Assembly (NCBI GenBank): GCA_024362935.1
Contig: JANCRA010000006.1
Coordinates: 33,783,924 to 33,847,923 of the forward strand
DNA: 64,000 bases
Direction: 5' to 3'
Source of the DNA: Setophaga petechia
Taxonomy: Eukaryota > Chordata > Aves > Passeriformes > Parulidae
Position numbers and translations under genes: made by a program. Every line of letters begins with the position of its first letter. The stretch's first letter is position 1. This document shows, one piece after another, positions 57,501-64,000 of this stretch. The notes below the pieces were generated by a model. That model was given only the letters and a program-made list of their open reading frames with translations, did no database searches and had not been told where the DNA came from.

Positions 57501-58188
57501 AAAAGAAATAATACCAAGATTTGGAGTACCTTTAGGATTGTCATCAGATAGGGGACCGCGCTTTATAGCTGGGGTAGTGCAGGATGTAGCACGAATGTTA
57601 GATATAAACTGGGGTTTGCATACCCCCTGGAGACCTCAGTCTAGTGGGCAGGTGGAAAGAATGAACCAAACCCTGAAAGGGCAAATTAAAAAGATTTGCC
57701 AGGAAGCTAAACTGCACTGGCCTCAAGCTTTGCCTTTGGCCCTACTCAGGATTTGAATAAAACCAAGGGAAAAGGTAGGTGTAAGTCCATATGAGATACT
57801 ATATGGCAAACCATATCATGCAACTGTATTAAAAGGGGAGGTACATGTGAGCAGGGACCAGGCAATTGCAGAGTATGTTATGTCACTGAATAAGATTTTG
57901 AACTCTTTAAGAAATACGTTGCAGTGGAATAGACCACTCACGCTGGAGAACCCTGTCCACGACATTCAGCCTGGGGACCAGGTGTACGTCAAGAAGTGGA
58001 TCACGGATCCGCTGCGGGAATCATGGAGCGGACCCCACCAGGTGATGATGACGACCTACACGGCAGTGAAGGTCCAGGGGATGGATGCTTGGATTCATTA
58101 CACCAGGGTAAAGAAGGCACCACTCCGATGGGAAACCCAGATACTGTCTCCAACCAGGATGATCTTCCACGCAAAGCCGCCTTCTTAA
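54535..58188 (+). pseudogene. pol: ERV-E pro-pol: protease, RT, RNase H, integrase; two nonsense codons
   Basis: One frame throughout, broken only by TAG at 55522-55524 and TGA at 57754-57756. Protease: VDTGATYS and GRDLLSRL. RT: FPVKKPNGKYRLVQDLR, FSVIDLKDAFFCIPL and QYVDDIFLA (YVDD) just after the first stop. RNase H: LYTDGSSFVENGTR, the E in KAEVIGLTRAL and WTDSKYAF. Integrase: zinc-binding residues (EHNKCHWG, MCPVCLKN), catalytic D-D-E at WQVDFSEL, SSDRGPRF and SGQVERMNQTLKG, and a C-terminal domain (DQVYVKKWITDPLRESWSGP) typical of gamma-type enzymes. All catalytic residues are present, but the two stops make it a pseudogene. The env start codon lies inside its last 61 bases. Confidence 0.93.
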
Positions 58189-60105
58189 TTATACTGCTGC
58201 TGGTGATCATGAGACTAATACCCGTTCAAGGGTCTACTTTAGTACAGGCTGAAGAAACGAAAGTTACAGGGATGGATGTTCAAATAACTTGTGTTAAACT
58301 TGACAGCCAGAAAGTTGAGGCCGGTGAAGTTATTGCAATATGGCAACGGGGGGCCGAAAGAAGCCGAGGCAAGAAAGGTGTCGGCGGGGATCAGGATAAA
58401 CAACAAGGAAACACGGTACTGAATCTTACCAAGGTAACCACAAATGACACAAGAGAATATTGGTGTTGGGCAGCTAAAGATGCATGAGAGAGGCATGACA
58501 GAATGATGTTATCCTTACAGAGACACGGTAGAAGGAGCAGACGGGAGGCTAACAATACAATAGAACGAAGTGCTGAGCAGGAAAAATTTAGTGGTAGGAT
58601 TGATTAAGGATTTTGAGATTATGCAGAATGTGACTAAAATAACAGCTTGTTTGCCATTACCACAAGCTGCAAGTGAACCAATTCCCTGGGGAATCATACC
58701 GGTAACCAAAATGCCCGAATCATTTAATAATGTTTCATGGTCTTGTCAGTCAGTCCCCAAATCGGTAGAAGTATGGAAAGATTTGTGTATGACTGTTCGG
58801 GTTATGACTAAAGAGGAATGTGAAAAGAAACCCACTTATTATAGATAGATTCAAAATACCAGGAAGTGTTTAATTGCAACCCCAGTAGATGAGCCATGTA
58901 ATACAATACGAATAAAAACGAAATCTCAGCGAAATGAGATGAGTTGTCAAAATGTTACACAGAATTTTGACACCTGGAAAAGCTGGAAGACATTATAGGG
59001 ACCCAGTATTTTGGAACATTATAGTTACCTTAAGGAAGTGCAATGGTGTATTCAATGGTCAGGAGTAAAGAATCAGTCACATTATAGAACCATTGTCACG
59101 TCTACATCTTCCCGAGAGTTCAGGCCGCAGAAAGAGGATTGGAATTGTACTGAGGTTTTTACATGTGACACACCGGAAGACCGAATCGGATTGGTACCGG
59201 TGAAAAAAGCATTAAAATGGAGATGTGAGTGTAGGAGATATGATCACACGGTGAGCCAGGAGTCTATGAATGAGCCTATAGATTGCAGATATACTGCTGT
59301 GCACAGCCCTGGAAATCTAGTTTGAGTGTTGGGACACGGACAGTAGACCACACATTTACCCCTAGATAGATCAGTAACACAAATCACCCTAAGAGTTCCC
59401 ACATTGTGTCCGTACTAGAAACAGAATAAATTGACCCAAAAGAAAAGGCTCAAAAAGAAAGAAAGCTCCCTAGAAGAGCAGTAGCATGAACCTGGCTCAA
59501 GAGTAAAATTTAGATGGATATTAGAGTCATTATTCCCTCCAATTGCGACATATCGAAATAGAGAAATGCTTGACAACTTGTTAGGACAGACAGAAAGGTT
59601 AGCAGCAGCTACTAAGAAGAGATTTAAAGATTTAAATTTGCAATTGCAAGCCACATCAAGAATGACCCTACAAAACAGAATGGCATTAGATTTGCTACTG
59701 TTAAAAGAACACGGAGTTTGTAGTTACCTGAGTAGGAGCATAGATCATTGCTGTGTGCATATTCCAAATGTTACACTTAAAGTTGAGAAAGATATTTCCC
59801 AATTGGCAGAAGTGAAAACAAAAACCAAGGAAATTGAAAAAGAAGCACAGCATAATTAGCTAAGAGCAGTATTTGATTCCTTGAGGCTTCACCTGTCTGG
59901 CTGGATTACGTCTGCCTTAGAGTATGCACTAATGTTTTTAGTATTTTTAGTGACTACATAGATTGTATATAGATGCCTTTTAAGTGTGATCGAAAAGGAA
60001 AAGAAGCGATCTCTCCGGCTGCTGAAGGCGATGACCCGTGGGCGGCAGAATGAAGAACACTCCCCACCTCGTTACGAAGACGTTACTGTCAATACTGTTA
60101 GTTGA
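58128..60105 (+). pseudogene. env: ERV-E env with an Ig-V-like N-terminal domain, broken
   Basis: ATG at 58128 overlaps the pol end; the signal peptide is AAFLIILLLVIMRLIPVQGS. The next 75 residues have VQITCV, IAIWQRG, NTVLNLTKV and NDTREYWCW: the Cys, Trp, hydrophobic strand and Asp-x-x-x-Tyr-x-Cys spacing of an immunoglobulin V domain. TGA at 58485-58487 and a frame change follow. The rest of SU is in the +1 frame (LIKDFEIMQNVTKITACLPL; stops at 58846 and 59323). TM, 59560-60105, has QNRMALDLLLLKEHGVC and a C-X9-CC motif, a TAG at about 59857, an anchor (YALMFLVFLVTT, then TAG) and a tail with SPPRYEDV. Not functional. No second family with this N-terminus is known to me. Confidence 0.8.
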
Positions 60106-60135
60106 GCATCCTTGCAGCAAGACTGAAAGATGCTC

Positions 60136-60148
60136 AAAAGAGAAGAAA
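60136..60148 (+). other. Polypurine tract of ERV-E
   Basis: AAAGAGAAGAAA directly before the TGTTGG start of the 3' LTR. Confidence 0.8.
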
Positions 60149-60576
60149 TGTTGGAAAAGAAATGAAATTTAGCAAAATATTTAATTATGAGTTGTGTGAA
60201 TCGGTTTTTTTGTGGAAGCTGTGTGTTGAGTTTTGTGTGTAACTTAGCAGGTAGTCTTAGGAACTTGATAAATAATTAACTAGTATAGGGAAGATTACAA
60301 GTTTAGCCGGTTTTTCTGAGGCAGCACAATGTGATAGGTAGAAGATGGATGATTTTGTTTTTGAGCTCAGGAATGTATTGCAAGGGGGGTTTGTCAGTTA
60401 TTCAAGCTGAACTGTTTCTTGGATATTTTGTTATAGATTATGTGTATAAAGAAGAGCACCTGTACCCGAGAAAATGGGGTTCTGGCTTGGGACGTGAGTC
60501 CACGGACCCCCGGGGCCTCAATAAAGCACCGCACAAAACTTTTCTGAGTTTTGTGTCATTTATCTATCGAGCAACA
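60149..60576 (+). repeat. 3' LTR of ERV-E
   Basis: 428 bp, partner of 52132-52561; AATAAA at about 60521. It abuts a different, oppositely oriented LTR at 60577. Confidence 0.95.
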
Positions 60577-61188
60577 CAACCACCACAATCAAGACAGCGT
60601 CAGTCCCGGGAACCGGCGCTGGGTGAGACCAGAGGTTCCTCCAACAGAGTGACGGCTTCCCCTCAAAGGCTCACCCCGAGTGTTTCCAGTGTCCAGCTTA
60701 TATACAGTTTATTCTGCCTGAGGCACAGATGACCACATCTTTCTATTCACTTCTTCAAATGCAAATCCATTTCTATATATATGTTGAAATAGACAAAGAG
60801 GGTCCAGGTTGTAGACAGAAGTCTGAGCACACAGGAGAAACTTGCTTTCACATGTAATAAGTTGGTATCAGTTCCTGAGTGCCCAGATGTAATCAGGGCG
60901 AGTTTGAATCTTGTGAAATTCTTGGGACTCTGCAATTAATCATGGACCTGGAAAGCCCCGATGTTATCTCCCAGGTGCAGCAGACAAGAGAATCATCCTT
61001 GATGGTCCAGGAAGGTCCCATTCAGACGTTAAACAGGTCTGATGCTATCTTGATGCTGCCAGAAATTAGTTACAATTTGAATAGAACTCTGTTCCTGGCT
61101 GGGGAGATTAAAACATTATTTCTACAATATTTTATACCCGCACATATATATTTATACAGCATGAATTAACTACATTACATATCACAAA
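60577..61188 (-). repeat. ERV-F 3' LTR (truncated at the ERV-E junction)
   Basis: On minus it starts TGTGATATGTAATGTAG at 61188, directly after a polypurine tract (AAATGGGGAGGGATT). Contains AATAAACTGTATATAAGC on minus (about 60715-60690). Its far end is missing: text stops at the ERV-E 3' LTR. Confidence 0.6.
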
Positions 61189-61293
61189 TCCCTCCCCATT
61201 TATTTTTACCAATTTAATTCATGCTACAATTCTAATTTTCTACTTCTACCCTTCACCAATAACAGGACTCCCACAAGTAGAATGTTACACAAT

Positions 61294-61700
61294 TCAGTAT
61301 TCCCCTGGTGGGATGTCCTGGTACGTTACATTATTCATTTTGACAGTTGTTTGTTTTTCAAATTTCACCAGTGCTTCAGCAGCACTGCTGGCATACTTCT
61401 TTTCCTCCAACTGTAGGATCTTTGGTGTGTTGCCTCCGGAAACTCCTTCCGAGTCCACAGGAACTACAGCGATTTGCATTCCCTGGACCACAGAATGGAT
61501 CAGTCTGATAAAGCATGGAATCAGACATGGGAGAAATAGGATTCCTGCTACTGAACAGAGTACAAGAAACATTACTTTGTTCCACCAAGCCCCATCAAAT
61601 AATTTTTCCCACCATGATGACTGCAAAATTGAATCCCATTTTTGGACGGGGACATGGGCCACCTTTTTGATTTTGGCTGCCAAACCTCTTACGGTTTCCC
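61294..61700 (-). pseudogene. env: ERV-F env TM: membrane anchor and cytoplasmic tail
   Basis: Open 129-codon stretch on minus: KLFDGAWWNKVMFLVLCSV, then a hydrophobic anchor (LFLPCLIPCFIRLIHSV), then a tail of about 80 residues with a Glu/Lys-rich helix (EEKKYASSAAEALVKFEK). It ends just before the polypurine tract of ERV-F. Class II-like envelope tail. No upstream env was recognised beyond 61750, where an LTR-like block begins. Confidence 0.75.
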
Positions 61701-61749
61701 CATTGTGGTGGTTCCACCGGAAATATGTTTTTAGAGATTTCTGGGATAT

Positions 61750-63060
61750 GCTGTGCTCGGGCCAATGGGTGCTCAGATTTTAATATTAGCACCTGGTGTG
61801 GCCAATGGGGATGTTTGGACATGCCTCTGAGGACACTCACCCAGGGGTTAAAAGCAGGGCTGTCCCTCTTGGAGCCCTCTTTGAATTTCCGGCGAGAGGC
61901 GTTAGATCTCTCCCCCCGGCCTAGCTGCTAGCTGGGCGGGGGGAAGGGAAAAGCCACGCGGCCCAGGAAGGTAGGCCTGAACCCCCCTGAGGGTGGAAGG
62001 GTGGAAGAGAGAGAGGAAGATGGAGAGAGGGCGAGAGAGGGAGGCGAGGCTCAGGCCTCGCCCCCAGCCTCTCCCCCGTGCAGGCGGCTGTCTGCGAGCT
62101 CCCTGCTCCTGCAGCGAGCCGCTGGGGCGGAGCTCGGCCTCGCTGGGGCCGCGCCGCGGATGCGGTGGCACAGCGGAGAGCGAGAGACGGCGTTGAAAGT
62201 GCAGCAGAGAGAGAGAGAGACCCCAGGAGCCATCGGACAGCCCCCCACCCACAGAGAGGGAGCCGTGCCTGGGACTGTTATCTTGGACTGTGATACCATG
62301 TGCGGCTGCGGCCAAAGGCGGGGGGCAGTGTGGCGAGAAGCCCAGCCGCTTGTGAGAGCTTTTAACCCTTTGTGGACAATGAAAGCTTTACAGAACATTA
62401 GCCCTTCCTAGAAGAGAGATAAGAGTCGAGGATGAAGAAGGAAATGGGCCAGTGGTGGGGTCTGGCAAGTGAAAGATGTTAGAGGAATTGAGAAGATGGA
62501 GTGGCATTTTTGCTGGACTCTTTTTTGTATTGCCATGGACAGTTTCCTTGTGCTGTAGAGACTGCATTCCAGGGGGAAACAAGGACTCAGAGCCAAGAGA
62601 GTTCAGCGTTGAGACCCCTCGGCCCCAGGGGCTGTAAAAGAAATGGGGGGGACAAAGGTCCCAGAGGTGAGACTGTGCTCTGTTTGGAACGGGACGAGGC
62701 ATCCTTAAAAAGATCACCCTCAAAGCAGGCCCTGCCCCATGCACGGTGGTGAGAGCACCAGGCATGGAAGGAAGATGTCGCAATGGCAAAAGGATCTCTG
62801 GGCGGTGCTGCGTGTGACAAGCAGCCCATGGCACAGGGAAGGACTCCGTCTACTCTTGATGAACTGAGGATTTGATTATTCAAAGGGTGGTGCCAGACCG
62901 AGTGTTGATAATTTTGGGGAATGTAAATGTATTGGGAATTAGGTGGGAGGAGGAGGGGGAGTGTTTCTGTGCGGTTTTCATTTTCCATGTGTGGTTTTTT
63001 TTTTTCCTTCTTCTTTGTAGTTTAGTTAATAAAGTTTTTTTTTGAACTGAGACTAAAACT
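61750..63060 (+). mobile_element. Long LTR-like block (ERVL-type wording)
   Basis: GC-rich with purine runs (61980-62250), then GACAAAGGTCCCAGAGGTGAG, GGTGGTGAGAGCACCAGGC, GCCAGACCGAGTGTTGATAA, and at the end TTAGTTAATAAAG followed by T-rich text. I recall this wording as a widespread avian LTR. AATAAA near 63026 fixes plus orientation. Start not defined; no partner LTR in the window. Confidence 0.45.
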
Positions 63061-63249
63061 TATTCAGGCAAAATGAGTATATTGTAGTCAAAGTTAGTTC
63101 ATATTTGAGTTCACAGAATTGTTCTATATGTAATTATAATTGAAGCTTTAGAACTAGAGAGCACCTCTATCCAAAGCAATATTAGATAGCCTTAGTCCCA
63201 AGCGTTTAATCAGTATACTAAATCCATGAGAAAACCTTCTGAGATAAAA

Positions 63250-64000
63250 GATTTAAACCTATCCACTGTAGTAATTCACAGAGATCAGGTATATAAAAAG
63301 CAAGAATAGCAGGAACAAGAACTGTGGACACTTCAAAAGATTAGAAAAGAAGAAATCAACGTAAGGTGCCAGATAGTTAATGAGACAGTTTATGAAAGAC
63401 CGGGTGAAATTAGTGTTGTAACTTCTCCCGGTGTATATGAACACCAAGAAGTTTTTAATAACCTAAGTGAATCAGACTGTTAGTGTGATTTCACCTTGAT
63501 ACAGCCTGTAAAAGTAACTTGCCTTTAAGCTCAAGATGCTATCAGACTTTCATTTAAATTCAGAGTAGACGTTGCACCTTTTACAACAACAAGACCTCAT
63601 ACAGCCTATACTAGAACACAAATAGTTCAGACACAGCCCAAACTTGAACCTAAAGTATATGAAACAAGCCCCTATGTAGTGAGAAATGTAAGTGAGCAAC
63701 AACTATTGTTCAATCCAGAATAGTCTCTCAAACGTGTTGAATTGCTAATGCAAATTAACATCTCAGAAATCCAACCAGCCTGCTCCTCCTTCTTAAAAAC
63801 ATCCTTTGAAAGCTAGACAACATAGTTACAGAAACAAGTATATCTCAAGAGCAGAATAAAAAAAGATCTAACTGAGATATTAAAGACAAGATTAAGAGTT
63901 TTAAATAAAATTGATTCAGAAATACTGATGAATAAACTAGCCACTGCAGCAAGTAGCCTAACCAAATTGAAACAGCCTTTACAGTCATCTCTATTAGCAT
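63250..64000 (+). pseudogene. env: ERV-G env fragment, running off the right edge
   Basis: Plus text with stops: VNETVYERPGEISVVTSPG and YEHQEVFNNLSESDC (63375-63480), later LKTRLRVLNKIDSEILMNKL and ATAASSLTKLKQPLQSSLLA to the edge. The last part looks like the heptad region of a class II-type TM subunit. Several nonsense codons (for example at 63479 and 63721). Continues beyond the window. Confidence 0.6.

Larger units (their letters stand above)
52132..60576 (+). mobile_element. ERV-E: nearly full-length class I (gamma-type) provirus
   Basis: LTRs 52132-52561 and 60149-60576 enclose gag, pro-pol and env in order on plus. The LTRs differ at about a dozen positions plus length changes in T/A/G runs (roughly 3%, by eye). 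The integrity is high: gag has one nonsense codon and pol two, all in frame; env is more damaged. The left flank is the truncated inverted-repeat arm, whose uninterrupted paralogue is at 21536/21537. The right flank does not continue that sequence and no target-site duplication is present. Confidence 0.95.

Noticed and set aside
57996..58127. Upstream extension of the env frame before 58128
   Set aside because: It overlaps integrase C-terminal coding sequence; the ATG at 58128 directly precedes the signal peptide.
62501..62752. Short frames in the 61750-63060 block
   Set aside because: No motif; the block reads as an LTR.

Overview
This is nuclear DNA of a bird, most likely a songbird. The supporting signs are degenerate CR1-type LINE ends, avian-type endogenous retroviruses (ERVs), and spliced vertebrate genes from two families that are multiplied in songbirds: MROH (maestro HEAT-like repeat) genes and a PAK-group serine/threonine kinase. 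Genes were read as exons from splice signals, reading-frame phase and protein motifs; all similarity statements are by eye.

Layout. 1-3455 (-): 5' half of an MROH-like gene running off the left edge. About 4680-5470: an LTR-like repeat. 6257-8254 (-): the last six exons of a second MROH-like gene, whose 5' side is cut off by an env-less class II ERV (8464-14300, -). 15060-17850: a tandem repeat and an env remnant with tRNA-Lys-type PBS and one LTR (-). 20147-21021 (+): the last three exons of a third MROH-like gene. 21537-23874: left arm of a large inverted repeat carrying ERV gag and LTR debris. 25235-25752: interstitial telomere-like arrays bounded by a 15-bp direct repeat. 25749-38546 (-), perhaps to 47510: a PAK-like kinase gene with an open catalytic domain. 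37440-46115: a tandem triplication in the 5' part of that locus, each unit with a CR1 end and two of them with a linker exon, interrupted by a young internally deleted provirus (38699-43532, 6-bp TSD). 50391-52131: right arm of the inverted repeat. 52132-60576 (+): a nearly full-length class I (gamma-type) provirus. 60577-61700 (-) and 63250-64000 (+): env ends of two further ERVs, with a long LTR-like block between.

How it fits together. The host content is a kinase gene set between two arms of an inverted repeat, with MROH gene pieces on one side. Retroviruses make up about a third of the window and have cut, joined and duplicated host sequence. This density, with several proviruses of different ages, suggests a low-recombination region such as the W chromosome or a gene-family cluster (inference only).

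Most notable: an Env N-terminus with the residue spacing of an immunoglobulin V domain; duplicated symmetric linker exons in the kinase gene; telomere-like sequence ending at the kinase stop codon; and tandem and inverted paralogues that preserve the empty integration sites of two proviruses.
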